A stretch of DNA of 64,000 bases from Nematostella vectensis. Taxonomy: Eukaryota > Cnidaria > Anthozoa > Actiniaria > Edwardsiidae. Below, in pieces: positions 37,976 to 51,300 of this stretch. Numbering within the stretch: the first letter of the stretch is position 1; each line of letters starts with the position of its first letter. A model generated the notes under the pieces. That model was not told the DNA's origin, made no database searches, and saw nothing but the letters and a program-made list of their open reading frames with translations. Made by a program: the position numbers and the translations under genes. The stretch is taken from the NCBI RefSeq assembly GCF_932526225.1, contig NC_064045.1, positions 7,324,498 through 7,388,497 of the forward strand, read 5' to 3'.

Positions 37976-38694
37976 TAGGTGATTTCGGGTTTCCACCAAT
38001 TCTTTCAGGTGCATTAGTTGTTACAGAATACACCAATCTTTCGGCGTTATGTCAAAGACGGCTTTGACAAATGTGTTTACCCTTGAGTTGGCAGTTCCGA
38101 GATGACCACACTGCAATTTGTGAAGGTTTTTGTAACACTTCCTCAAGCCACCTTCCCGTCGGCCGGCCATTGTACTCTATACAGAGAGCATGATAAGTGT
38201 CTCCCCCATGTCCTCCTTGTATGGCGGCCCAAATCCTGTAGAAATGAGCTCAAGTATCTTAACTCCGCGCTCATCTTGTGTCTGAAATGCATAGAACATA
38301 AATGTCATGAGCGTTAACAATCGCGGACAATTTGTTTTGTACAAAAAGCTCACATTTTTTTACAACGATCATCTGCTTCCTTACAATCATTTTTTTTAAA
38401 TGACCTCCCCTTCCCCTCCTAACAATGTTGATACGACTTGGAATGGCCCGCAAACACTTTCACTGAAATATCCAGCATATTGATCAGTGGGGGAAGCGGA
38501 GGGAGAAAGACTTTGTGCGAAAATTTGTTTTGCGAACGCCTTTGTCCCAAAGTAAATTACAGCAGATTGAAGAATACAGGGATAGACAGACTTAAAGTAC
38601 CTTAGTCGGGTAGATTTTCTCACGAAGTGTTGTCCACATGAGAAGCCCCGAGATGGTGGGTAACACAGCGGTCAGAGTGATTTTAAACCGCGAA

Positions 38695-39033
38695 CTAGTT
38701 TTGCGCACCATGGCGGCTAGCGGATAGAAGAGGCGTTACAGCGGCGTTTAACGGAAGCTTTGGCGCTTTGTCTCTCGCTTTTTTTTTTGCTAAGCTCTTG
38801 TCGCCCAACTCAAACTGATGAACAGCGACGATGGTATATGCCTTACTATTGATGGAAAAGGCGGGCGCTAAATACGCTTCGACGCTTGAGTGCAAATTTG
38901 CGGTGGCGTTTCTACCGCCATGCAGACCGACGGCTTGATCGTCTTCGCCGGATATCTGCTGTTGGATCTTTGATAGTATACCCAACCAGGGCGAGCGCGC
39001 GTTCGTAAAGAAGCACAGATTCCAATTTCTCAT
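38695..39033 (-). CDS. hypothetical protein, 112-codon open frame
   Basis: An ATG-initiated minus-strand frame of 112 codons ends at 38,695. The stretch is richer in GC than its neighbours and is preceded upstream on its own strand by a CpG-containing segment (39,120-39,200). The product has no signal peptide or motif that I recognise. It could be a first exon running past a splice site, a retrogene piece or chance. Confidence 0.25.
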   Translation of the reverse strand: MRNWNLCFFTNARSPWLGILSKIQQQISGEDDQAVGLHGGRNATANLHSSVEAYLAPAFSINSKAYTIVAVHQFELGDKSLAKKKARDKAPKLPLNAAVTPLLSASRHGAQN

Positions 39034-40153
39034 GTATTATGTGACGTCATAACTCATAATAATTGAATCGAAATTACGTCATTGCGAATTTTTTTTAATT
39101 AAAAAAAAACTTTATTTAAGGCAGCCGGCGGATGCGTCTCTGCGCTCGCAGAACAGCCCTAATAGCTGTGCGCATGCGCGAGCTCTGACAAAAACCAGTT
39201 GCTACGAAAAGCATAACAATCAATCTTTGAATTTTTTTTTTCTTTTTCCTCTAGCTCGCCCGGTCAACTCCTTAGTAAAACATATTTGGTAGTCCACTTC
39301 GACCACTTCGCTTTTTTTATCAAGCGTCAAGGATTACGTAAACTTGCAGTAATTCAAGTTTACTAAGATTTTACAGGCCACCATTTAAAAAGTCGGCCCA
39401 AATCCTAACGTTTTAGAATAACACAGGTCTCCCGTGTTCTCGTCCAAGGCTCTTTTAGACAATTAAACAAAAAACAGTCATTGATAGACATGTATATACT
39501 GAATACAGCTTTAAAGTCCTGATTTTCAAATTCTGATAAGGGAATTGACTCTGAATTGTATTCTGAAAAGGAAATTTGACTAAGAATTTGAAATTTTTAC
39601 AGAGCTTTGAAAATTTTTTTGGCCACGTGTGATGACAGGTTCGTATTTTAATATAAGGGAATTCAGAAAATTATAGCTCTTTGCTTGCCTTTGTTTTTCT
39701 AAGTTAAAGTCCGTAAACATTTTCAGAATCCGCACGGTACTGGAACTAGTTTGGCGATATTTTTGGGCACTTTCCCTTTGCAGCCTGGTCTCTTGTGCAT
39801 GCGCATTGTCAGCTGTCCTTAGTTTCGGATGTCAGAATGACATCAGCAATCGTGTTTTCTGTTGTTGCTAATGTCTTTTTATTTAAATATCGACATAAAT
39901 GCTTCCGGGTTTTCCTGGGAAACAGGAAGTGCGTCTATCAGAATAGACTTTCCTTGGAGCTTCGGTCTGATTAACTCAATTAGTATTTCAAATTAGCCAA
40001 AATTAACAGTATAACAAGCAGTTTACGTTGCAATATCAATAAAAAGCAATATTATTGCTTAGCAAAGCAGAGCAAAAATCACTGTTTTATATTTAAATAG
40101 ATTGTTGTTCTGATTATCAGAAAACAGGAAGTTCAAAGGTGCTTTCCTTTTAG

Positions 40154-40475
40154 TGTTGAACCAATATCACATGATTTGTGTTACATTCTTCTCCTCAAAC
40201 TGAGAGACTCATCAGAGAGGAACTTTCTATGTTATGTCCCTGTGAGAATGAAGACCATCAAACAGGTTCGATGTACTCAGCTATCTCATAACCTCATGAA
40301 GAACGAATGCCCATGGAAATTACCTGGGGATAAGGAAAAAGTTCGCATGATTCGCGTCATGATAGATTACAAAGATTCTAAAGGAAAAGTGGACTCAGTC
40401 AGCATGACATGTTGTGCCGAACACCAGGATAATGCTGAGGAAGCTCTGATTGCAGAAAACGGGCTAACTCGCTAA
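40154..40475 (+). CDS. probable terminal exon of an unrecognised gene
   Basis: A pyrimidine-rich acceptor (ctttccttttag, ending 40,153) precedes a frame open to TAA at 40,473-40,475, about 107 codons. The product has five or six Cys (VRCTQ, NECPW, MTCCAEH and two upstream), mixed charge and an ordinary codon texture, unlike the surrounding repeats. An internal ATG at 40,250 could also start an 75-codon product. I do not recognise a domain. Cys spacing does not fit IL-17 or a ShK domain. Upstream exons are not identified. A poly(A) signal candidate (aataaa) lies near 41,047. Confidence 0.4.
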
Positions 40476-40499
40476 GGTTCAGAACAAGACTCTGCTCTG

Positions 40500-40705
40500 C
40501 TTATAAACGACCACAAAGACTACCCCTGGATAGAGAAGTGCTCGCTAATGATAACCAAAGACTACACTTCTACAAGACTGTTTTGCTCATGACGGCGGAA
40601 AACTACGCTTTCTACAAGACTGTTTTGTTTATGACCGCTGAAGACAACACTTCTTGAAGACTATGTTTCTTTATGACCGCAAAAGACTACACTTCTATAA
40701 GTTAA
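40500..40705 (+). repeat. tandem repeat of about 50-60 bp following the 40.15-kb exon
   Basis: Words such as aagactacacttctacaaga, then ctgttttg and atgaccgc, recur three to four times. It may lie in the 3' UTR of the unrecognised gene. Confidence 0.7.
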
Positions 40706-41714
40706 CAGCCAGCGAAGAATACAAGGCGACCACGAAAGATTGCCTTTACTACAAGACTTTTCGCTGAAAAAGTGAAGTAGATTTAACGAAATGAGCCGAG
40801 ACCTCCTTAGTGCAATATAGAATAGTATAAAAATGCATACATGGTAGGGATCTCGTGCAAGGGCAATTATGAAAACGCAGTAGCCAGGTAAGCGGTAGCT
40901 GCTCAGGGTCTTGAATGAGTTAGTGAGCTGTAGTTTTATTTCTTCTCTCGAATAACTCTTAACCATATTACCTTTATATGTAGTAAATAGCTACCGTTTC
41001 ATTCATGTTTGGAAAGTGGAAACGTTTATGGCACTATGGGTACTCATAAATAAATAATTACAGGAAATGCGAATTTCATAATGTCCGGTGTATCTGGTGA
41101 AAAACGCATGGCGGGCTCCAGAGTAGTATTTTTCTGACCACGGATCAAATCGGCATCCTTAGCTCTGGAAATAGGTCTTTAGATCCATATAACTTTATCT
41201 GTCCAAATGCACACATAAAATTAACCTCCTTATTGACTACTAACGAAGTTGTCAACCTGAGCAGGGTGGGGTCCGGGCCCCTGCCGTGGTTATAAATGTG
41301 TATCTGTGCGTCCATTTGCTCAGGGACGGACCTTTAGAACGATACAAAAATAGAATGAAAATGGGCGCACAGCCACACGCCTACTTGTAATAGTTTTTGA
41401 AAATATTAGGCAGGGGGAGGGGGGGGGGGGTACGTGCCCCAGTGCCCCATCCCCTGCTACGGCTCTTGCTAGTTATGACATTTGGTTTCGTTTGGGGGAT
41501 GAACTTTAAAATAACACAATCAGAGAATCTACGCAAGCAGATGTAAGCTGGTAAGTTGTGAGATGGATGTAAGAAGAAATATGAGAAAAAAATGCTTTAT
41601 AATTTTACCATCACGGAAACAACAAAACTTTATTTCTACCTATACAAAGGAAGATAATTTTATTTCTGAATGCACGTCTAATGGCTATATTCTTCACTCT
41701 TCATGCAATGCATT

Positions 41715-42165
41715 TGTACCTACTCTACCGTAAAATCTAATAAACGCCCCCTTTCTCAAGAACGCCTTCTATCTAATGAACGCCCCCCCCTCCTCCCGCT
41801 AAGCTTACAAGTTTATATAACAAGCTTACATGAGTTTCTATTAACGCCCCCCTACCCTCCCTCCCAGCTTAAAATTAAACGACATTCCCGTAATATAAAT
41901 CAAATTCAAATGCCTTCTTGCTTAATCTGAGCTTGGCTTCTACTGGTTGAGACTTACACAATGTCTTGCACAATGTCACCTAACGCTTGCTACGATGCTA
42001 TTATTTAACCTGATGACTGAGAGTAGAACCCCACTGCACTTGGGTTTGTTATATTTTTATAGTTTTTAAAGAACGCCCATTCTCTAATAAACGCCCCCTA
42101 TCTATTGAACGTCCCCCCTCGGACCACCGAAATTTAATAAACGCCCCGGCCGTTTATTAGATCAT
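41715..42165. repeat. dispersed array of taataaacgcccc motifs, old transposon remnants
   Basis: The word ctaataaacgcccc or a close variant occurs near 41,737, 41,774, 41,840, 42,086 and 42,130. An inverted copy, ccgtttattaga, lies at 42,149-42,160. This is typical of a decayed inverted-repeat element with subterminal repeats. It ends about 180 bp before the LCMT1 start. Confidence 0.6.
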
Positions 42166-42341
42166 TTTAGGGGCTCATGATCTGCTCAGAGTACTTGGCT
42201 ATCTGGGTTGCCTGTGGTTTTGTGAGGCCTGGCTACACAATCAATCAAGAAATCAAAATGGCAGACTGTGTGACAGTAACTGTCTGCTATTTTCACAAGG
42301 TAATGTTCATCAGAACTTAATTTTAAGAAAAGCTTAAAGCA

Positions 42342-45300
42342 ATGGACCAGTCACAAGATGAGGCAGTTATCGCCACGAACGACGATGCATCGTCTTGCAA
42401 AAGGTCTGGGGGAAACAAAAGTTGAAATGTTTGTTGTGATTTCTGAGGTCGTTTTGACCATATTTCGTGTGACATCCTTCTTGTACTTTTGCGTGGTTTT
42501 GCAGAAGTGCCGTGCAAAAAGGATACTGGGAAGATAACTTCATCCAGTACTTTGTTAAACAAGCCGAACGGCGAACACCTGAGATCAATAGAGGTAAAAA
42601 TAGACTTCGTCTACAAGACGAATCCTTTCAGCTCTATGTAAAAGGGGGAACAGCTGAGTGCGTGGAACAAATTTTGAACGAAGAAGGACATAAGATATCA
42701 CAATGGTATAAAGATAATTTCCTCAAAGGGAACTATGATAAATATAGCTTGATGTTGCTAGGCAAAAAAAATAGAAATAAAGACAACCTATCTATACAGG
42801 TTAAGATTGATGAAGAAATAATTAAATCGTCTACTGAAATGAAACTGCTAGGAGTGACTCTTGACGATAAGCTGAACTTTAGTCTTCATATCAGTGAAAT
42901 ATGTAAGAAAGCAAGCCAAAAAGTTGGTGTGTTGGTAAGGCTTAGAAATCTAATCCCAGTAGACGCCAAATTACAACTTTATAAATCAGCAATTTTACCC
43001 AATCTCACATATTGTCACACGATATGGCACTTTTGTAAAGCCGCTGATGCTAGAAAGTTAGAGAGAGTCCAAGAGAGGGCTCTACGCGCAATATTTAATA
43101 ATAGAACTGACACTTATGCTGAACTTTTAAGGAGAGGGCGATTGTCAAGCTTAGAGAATAGAAGATTACAAGACATTCTTATATTAATGTACAAAGTTAG
43201 AAATTCCCTAGCTCCTGAGCATATTCAAAGTATATTTTTTCAGCAAGACAGGAGTTACAACTTGAGGAGCGATTTTCCTGTTCCAAGATTTAATACAATC
43301 ACATATGGTAGACACAGCATAAGGTTTCTAGGCCCCTATATTTGGGGTAAAATAAGTCAGGAACTTCGTAATAAGACCAGCCTACAGGCTTTTAGGACGG
43401 GAGTGCGCACTCTTGATGTGCTTGGCCTGCTGGATGGCGCATGTGACTGCATCGCATGCTCATCCTAGTGGGGTGGGCACGTGGGGTGGTCCCGTGTGCT
43501 GTCTGGCGGTCGGGCACATGAGGAGTGTGCACCACCCTTGTATCATATTTTTATATTAATTTGTTTTGTTATTTATTTATATGTTGCTTGTTTGTTTGTT
43601 TGTTTGTTCTTGTGTCTATTTGTATACACATGTCTGTTTACTTGTATCTACGCCTGTGATAGTTCGTCTATATAGTGTTTGTGTATATAATATATTATAT
43701 TAATATGTATAATACGTATAGTTTTCTATAATATTTTTAATATTTTATATATAGCTAGATTAGATTCTAAATCATATTATTTATTAATTATCTGATTATT
43801 TATTTTTTATAGTGTCCACAATTAGCTTTTTAGCTAAACACTTTTGACACTTAAATAAAGTTTATGTATGTATGTATGTCCAATGGTCTTGTCGTGAAAA
43901 AAAACGCGAGTTTACCGTAGACATTTTCCACGACACCCCAACAGGGCATTAACAGCACCAAAAACTAGACACAACAAGTTTCAGCGTCATTTATCTACAA
44001 TTTCACACTTATTTCTATTTTTCTACTCTTCCCTATATGATTACTTTAGTTCTTCCCTCTGACCCCTATAGAATCAGGGCTTCTGGAATTACGTGCTTGT
44101 GCGGAAGCGCGTAATTTGGCTTTCTCCGCGTAATCTGCGTAAACCAAAAATTTCTGCATAATCCCGCGTAATTTGGCTAAATTTTGAAAAACAAAACATT
44201 TAAGTGAATAGATGATGTGTTTTTTTAGGGTTCTATCTCTATTTCTCATAAAAAAAGAGAAACATACTTCGTAAGATTGCAATATTCCGAACTGAATTTC
44301 GAAAACAAATAAAATGACTAGGCGTTCTTTGCTAAACCGTGAAGGCATAGGACTAACAATAAAATACCTTTTTTAATTGGCTTGTTGCTAGAATCCAATA
44401 AAAACTTGGCTAAGATATTTTCGCGCAAAAAAATTGCCTTTTCAAGTTATTTCGTGCTTTCCTTCGGTACAAAATGTAGGTTGAGCGTAACAGTTGATAT
44501 TCCATGTAATTTAGCACGTAATTCAGTAAAGAATCCTGCAAAATTTAAATTTTTAAAGAAACATGTATTGCAAAATCCCACATAATTTAGCGCGTAATGA
44601 TTGATTTTCCGCGTAATTCAGCGCGTAATTTAGCAAAGAATCCCGCATAATTTAGAGTTTTTTCCCGCGTAATTCTAGAAGCCCTATAGGATATCAGTGC
44701 TATGCACAAACATATGCGTGGGTTACCCATTATGATTTACGGTAGGAAGGTCAAATTTGAAAACTCACCAAACTAATTAGGGAAAATGAGTGTTGTTAGC
44801 ATAGGACGTTTTTTTCACAATGCTTAATGTAATAACCACAAATTTGAAAACAAATTTCAATTGGGTTTAAATAGAAAATAGCAAGACAACTAATTTAATC
44901 ATTAGCCATCTTAGGGTCAAACATTTCGTAATCACTGCTTTCATCATGTAGGCAAAATTATATCACAAGCTACAAGAGCTATGATGCAACCAAACTCAGG
45001 CAAAGTCTTTGGCCAGGGGGGGGAGTGATGTTATAACATCATATCCTTAGAGTTCTTAAAACCTTTCACTTATATCAATCTAGCCAAAACAAAGCATAGA
45101 TAAACTTTCAAATTCTGAAAAGGGAATTGAATTTGATTAAAATTTTAATTTTCTACAGATCTTTGAAAAATTCCTGGTTGCGTGAAAGGAGATTGAATCG
45201 AGTCAATAATTCCAAGTTTTGATGGGAAAATCTGAAACAACGTATTTTCCTTAAATCAGTTAAAATTCAGAGACGGAATACCACAAAATATTGGCGAATT

Positions 45301-48300
45301 GTTTTCTATTGCAATGCTACCCACAATAAGGCGAAGAATAATTTAAAGTCGAGAATTGTATGCGAAAAAAGAAAATATCGTTTTGTTGTTGGTTTCAAAA
45401 ACAGCGCGGGCTCGTGAGGATGTCGCCATTCTTGATTGCGAATGCAGCACGCGCACAATGCAAAAACTATTCAAAGACTAAAAAATATCTGCTATATTTG
45501 GCAGATTTGTTTCCTGAAGTTAAATAATCATTTGAATACCAGGTTGAGATATAAATATGACTGTAAAAGTTGTAACCACACAACGTTCTTCAGCAATAAC
45601 TAAGAAGACATGAAGACAGGAACCGGTTTAGCGCGTGAATATGTTTTCTCACTGTTGACATCTCAATCTACGTCACAAATGACTGGACCCGGGCCTTTCA
45701 GTTAATACCTTTTTTTTCGAAGGTTGACCAAAATACCTCAATATTACAGATTTGAGTTATTCGCGCGAACACCTTATGGGGTCTATAAGAACCACATACC
45801 ATTTGGAAGATGAAAATATGAAGAATTGACAAAGTCTATAAACTCTGAAAGGTTATATGGACTTAATCATGATTATCATAATATTCTTGTGAGAAAGGGC
45901 TTATTTTCTATTGAAAATTAAAATGGTGTGATGGACACAGCTATTTCTATGTTTACTTCTATGATTATCTTGAATTTTCCACTGAAAAAGTCACACTATA
46001 TACAATATGAAGAATTGACAAAGTCTATCAACTCTGAAAGGTTATATGGACTTAATCATGATTATCATAATATTCTTGTGAGAAAGGGCTTATTTTTTAT
46101 TGAAAATGAAAATGGTGTGATGGACACAGCTATTTCTATGTTTACTTCTATGATTATCTTGAATTTTTCACTGAAAAAGTCACACGATTTCGTGATGAAA
46201 GTTGCCTACTGGATCCTGTTTGCACAAAACAGGCATAAGAATAGTATTTTCTTACACTTACTGTTTCTCGTACCAGGCTACTATGCAAGAGTTAAAGGCA
46301 TGCACACTCTTGTGGGGCAGTTCCTCGAACTCACTGACCGTAGCTGCCAGATTATCAGTTTAGGAGCTGGATTTGATACACTCTTTTGGCAACTCAAGGT
46401 AGAAGATGCTAAACAGTAAATAATATTTAATTACTTATTATTGCCCAATTCGACATCAAAATATTGAGTGTATGTACAGCTGTCTACACTAAATATAAAA
46501 TGTTTTGAAATTTGAACTACCACTTGTCCAGTTGGTACAATTTGTACAATTGGAATTTGACTTACTTTAGGCACCCGTTGTTAAGATGCCAGTGGTACCG
46601 CTTGTCATTAATCATTGGCACCAGTGGTACCATTGGTACGAGTGGTGGAACAATGGCTCACCTCTTGTACAAGTGGTGTTTTACCTCTGTTCATGTGAAA
46701 GTTATTATTAACAAAATTCTGATTGACCTGTGTCTTGATTTCTTAGGGAAGCTCATTCCATACTTTGGTCATGGCATTGTCTTCTTGGGTTTTCATGTAG
46801 CGCTACTGTCAACAGGGTGGTAAAGGGAATTTTTGTGAAACAAGATTTTGCCATTTTTTACTGTCGAGAAACGTGAAATCGTCCATTTTGTCCATCCGTC
46901 TGTGAAACATCATTTGACAATTTAAAATGCCATTTTTTGGTCTCTGAAATGTGAAAAAAGCAATTTTGCCTGGTCCGTGAAACATGATCTATACCCCCTT
47001 TACCATCCTGTGTCAATAAAATGTCACAGTATTCAGTAATAATGATACAGTAGCTGGCTGCTTTATCAAGTCCAAACTGTTATGTTCTTTATTTTTTATT
47101 GTTGTTTTCTCTTAGTCGTTTAGAAAATATCATAATAATGAAAATGTACTGATTTTCAGCACAAGGGGAAAGATCCAGCAGTGTTTATAGAAGTTGACTT
47201 CAGCAGTGTCACAAGCAGAAAATGTCACAGCATAAAGTGAGAAACACAGTTGTCTGCTGATTGAACTGGGGCGTACACAGTATAAAGTGAAGGGCACAGC
47301 TATCTGCAGTATACTGTATGAAGTAAGGTGCCCTAAGCAGAGTGTAAGGGGCACAGATATCTACCGTACAGTATATGTGGTGAAGTGTACTCAGTGTAAA
47401 GTAAGGCCCAGGACAAACGCCGTTCTATTCGTGTGCCATTCCAAGTTCAGAAGACAATAGAATTGGTTTGTTTGCATGCATTTGCATTTGGAATGGTACA
47501 TGAAAAGAGTTACAGTTATCTACTGTATAAACAAAAATGCTGTTATGAATAATACAGACAATTACTCTATTTTTTTTCTTTTTATTACACTCATAAAAGC
47601 TACTGTAAAGAGTATTGAATTTGATGTGAAACAGTAATCAGTTACTGTATACATATACAGTAGCATGATGTCATTTTAGAAGATGTTTCCCATGTGAATG
47701 GTACAGTACTAGTATTTGTTGAGAGGGGAATGTATTAAATTTACAAATATCACTTGCCATATGTTTCATGTATCAGTGCTCTCTACCTTGTCTTTGCCAC
47801 TGTTTATACAAAGCAATCAGTAAAATTGTATATTTATTGTCAGAATGCCAGACTAGACAGGGAGTGGGGTTCCTTTTAACCACCCTCAATACAGAACTTG
47901 TCTTTCTTTCAGAATGCGAAAGCAGCTGAAAGAAGTCTTTACGGCAGAGGACAACTTAACTATAGGTACACAGCAGTGTCATTTAATCGTCCCGTTTGCT
48001 TATATTCATTTATGCCCTTTTTTATATTATTTTATACCATTTTCATGATTGGCAGATCCAAATGAAGTTCACTCCAAGAGTTATCATCTCATTGCTTCTG
48101 ATCTACGTGATTTATCAGCACTAGATACTAAATTTACAGAGATTGGATTAGACAGAGAGTAAGTAATGACTATGCAAAAAGTGAGCCCAACAACAAGTCT
48201 TTAACAAAATCAAGCTAATGTCCTTCTCTTAAGTAATTGCCTCTCTACCATAATGCCTGTTTTTTATTATGTTGGTGCTGCATGGATTGGGCGCTGTACT

Positions 48301-51300
48301 AGGTTAGGCCTCACTTTTAAGCCTACAAAAGAAGGTTGCTAGAGTAATACTTGACAAGAAACCCGTAGTGTTCGGCAGATCAGGGTTGGGGGGGGGGGGT
48401 GTTTGCCAGAGCACAAGAGGTCGATTTGCTATTAAATAAATAGTCATACATTTACTGTATTCTCCTGCATTAGCTATATTGGTACTTCTGATACATTCAC
48501 TGTATTTTGTTCAAGATTTTATCCTAAAGTTGGGTTGACTGCTACAGTACATTAGGAGGTAACTAGAGGTCCGAAGGAAAACAGAAACAAAAACAACTTT
48601 TAAGCATGTTGCTAATGTCTGAGAGTGAGAGTGTGATATCAGCATTTTTTTTTGTTCCACCTACAGCTTGCCAACTCTGTTTCTGGTTGAATGTGTATTT
48701 GTTTACATGAAACCAGAACATTCTGCAGCACTCATTGACTGGACTGGAAGAAACTTCAATACAGCCATTTTTATCAACTTTGAACAGGTTTTGTCAATAT
48801 TTCTGTCCTTTTATTTAATATATATTTTTAAATTGTTTTCAACATCAGCATAACCATTACTTGATTAATACAGCAGTTTTTATTGTTTTCATTTCCCCAA
48901 TCTTGGGTTGTTATTTTGGTTATTCTTGAAGAAAGGTCATTTATTCTAAAGTGAATCAACAAAAAGGCTAATAGAAATTCTTTACCATTTTTATTCTCAC
49001 CATACCCATCACCATCAGATCTCAACATTATTTTAATCGAAACATTTGCCATCAATTTACATTGACTTTCCCACTGGTCAGTTCCCCTTCTCAATGCATT
49101 TTTCTTGGTTTCATTTTTCTAATTCCTTATTTAGGTCAACATGCAAGACAGATTTGGACAAGTAATGATTGAGAATCTAAAGGTACAGTACTGTGTACTT
49201 AAGAGGGTGCAAGGGATGGTTTAGTGCATGAGATGTGGCAATTTCTTTTGCCCAAATTATGCTTTAAGGTATTGCATAGTTTATTGTTATTTTAATGTGT
49301 ATCAGATTGGCAATCCAGCATTTTTTTTTACATTTCAAACGTAGTGTACAGTTGTCAGTGATAAGTGACTTTGGTAGTATGTTGGACGAATGTTTTTCTA
49401 TTTATTATTAGAATTATTGGAAAACTGTAATTGTAATAATAAGGCAACTGCTCTAGTTTGCCTACACGTGGTCGGTTGCCTAATGATCTTAACTTGATTA
49501 ACTAATGACCTAATGACCTGCTATACAAGCCTAACATTTCATTAAACTTTTTCTTGATGTTCATAGTGCCGTGAATGTACATTGGTTGGTGCACTTGCTT
49601 GTCCTGACATAGAGTCACAGGTTGGTACAGTATCTTCACCGTTTCTACTGTAGCTATTACCAGGGCTGTTTTTTTAGTGTAGTTGATAATTTACCGGGGT
49701 TTGATTGGAATTACCAGACTAAGAAGCTTTGAAAGATTTTTTTTAACGTGTAAGGTAAATGGGTTATTCCCAATTGCTAGCTTAACAACCATTTAAGATT
49801 TTTTTGGTAGACTGGAAAGTGAAAAACTGAATTGTCTGAAATTTAATATCATCATCTTGTATCAAGGCATATCAGGGTAAGGTGAGATGGAGTAAAGGTG
49901 AGGTAAAGTTAGGATGAGTTGTGGTGAAGAAAAGGTGAGGTGAAATGAGGTGAGGGGGAGGTGAGATGAGGTGAGGGTGAGGTGAGATGAGATGAGGTAA
50001 GATGAGGTTAAATGAGGTAGGGGTGAGGTGAGATGAGGTGAGGGTGAGGTGAGATGAGATGAGGTAAGATGAGGTTAAATGAGGTAGGGGTGAGGTGAGA
50101 TGAAGTAAGGATGAGGTGAGGTGAGATGAGATGAGGTAAGGGTGAGATGAGATAAAGTACAGGTGAGGTGAGATGAGGTACGGATGAGGTGAGATGAGGT
50201 ACGGGTGAGGTGATATGAGGTGAGGTGAGATGAGGTAAGGGTGAGGTGAGATGAGGTAATGGTGGGGTGAGATGAAGTACGGGTGAGGTGAGACGAGGTA
50301 AGGATGAGATAAGGTAAGGGTGAGGTGAGATGAAGTAAGGATGAGGCGAGGTGAGGTAAGGTAAGGATGAGGTGAAATGAGGTTAGGGTGAGGTGAGATA
50401 AGGTAAGGGTGAGGTTAGATGAGGTACGGGTGTTTTGAAATGAGGTAAGGGTGAGATGAGGTAAGGGTGAGGTGAGGTAAAGATGAGGTGAAATGAGGTA
50501 AGGGTGAGGTGAGATAAGGTAAGGATGAGGTGAAATGAGGTAAGGGTGGGGTGAAATGAGGTAAGGGTGAGGTGAGATGATATAAGGGTGAGATGGGATG
50601 AGGTAAGGGTGAGGTGAGATGATATAAGGGTGAGATGGGATGAGGTAAGGGTGAAAGGAGATGATATAAGGGTGAGATGGGATGAGGTACTGGAAACGTG
50701 AGATGAGTTGTAAGGGTGAGGTAAAGTGAGGTAAAGGTTAGGGTAAGATTAAGTGTGTGGCGATGAAATGTGAAGATGTGTTAAGATTAGGTAAAATCAG
50801 ATACGAATAAATACAAACAGTCAAAATATTCGTGTTCGTTCAGAAGAATGAATACACCAGTTTGTGGTGTATTGTAAGATAAGGTAAGGCATAGTCGGGT
50901 CTCGTTTTTATCTTTTGATTCCTCTCAATCTTCAGAAGCAGCGTTATCTGTCACACGGCTGGCAGGATGCCAGGGCTTTTACCATGGCTGAGGTCTACAA
51001 AAACCTTCCAAGGGATGACGTCATGAGGTATAACAAAATCTGGTTTAACTTTTTTTGAAGTACAGCTATCGTTTCATGTAATTGTAGGGATTACAAATCT
51101 CGCATTATCCTTTCTTTGCTTATGTTTTTTTTCAACTTTTTTCTCTATAAGTTTGATAAGCTATGCCTTATCCAAATTCCTAAATTATCTCCCTTCTGTT
51201 AAGGCGAATACATCATCAAAACCTTCCCTCGGTAATTTTGATACTTACCTCTTTGCAGAATTGAGAAGTTGGAGTTTCTTGACGAGGTCGACCTTCTTCT

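Noticed and set aside
40154-40475. IL-17-like or ShK-type cysteine-rich domain
   Set aside because: Cysteine number and spacing do not match either family.
42512-43468. A single 318-residue gene
   Set aside because: The first 27 codons are LCMT1 exon 2 with a clear donor at 42,594. The rest is a truncated LINE.
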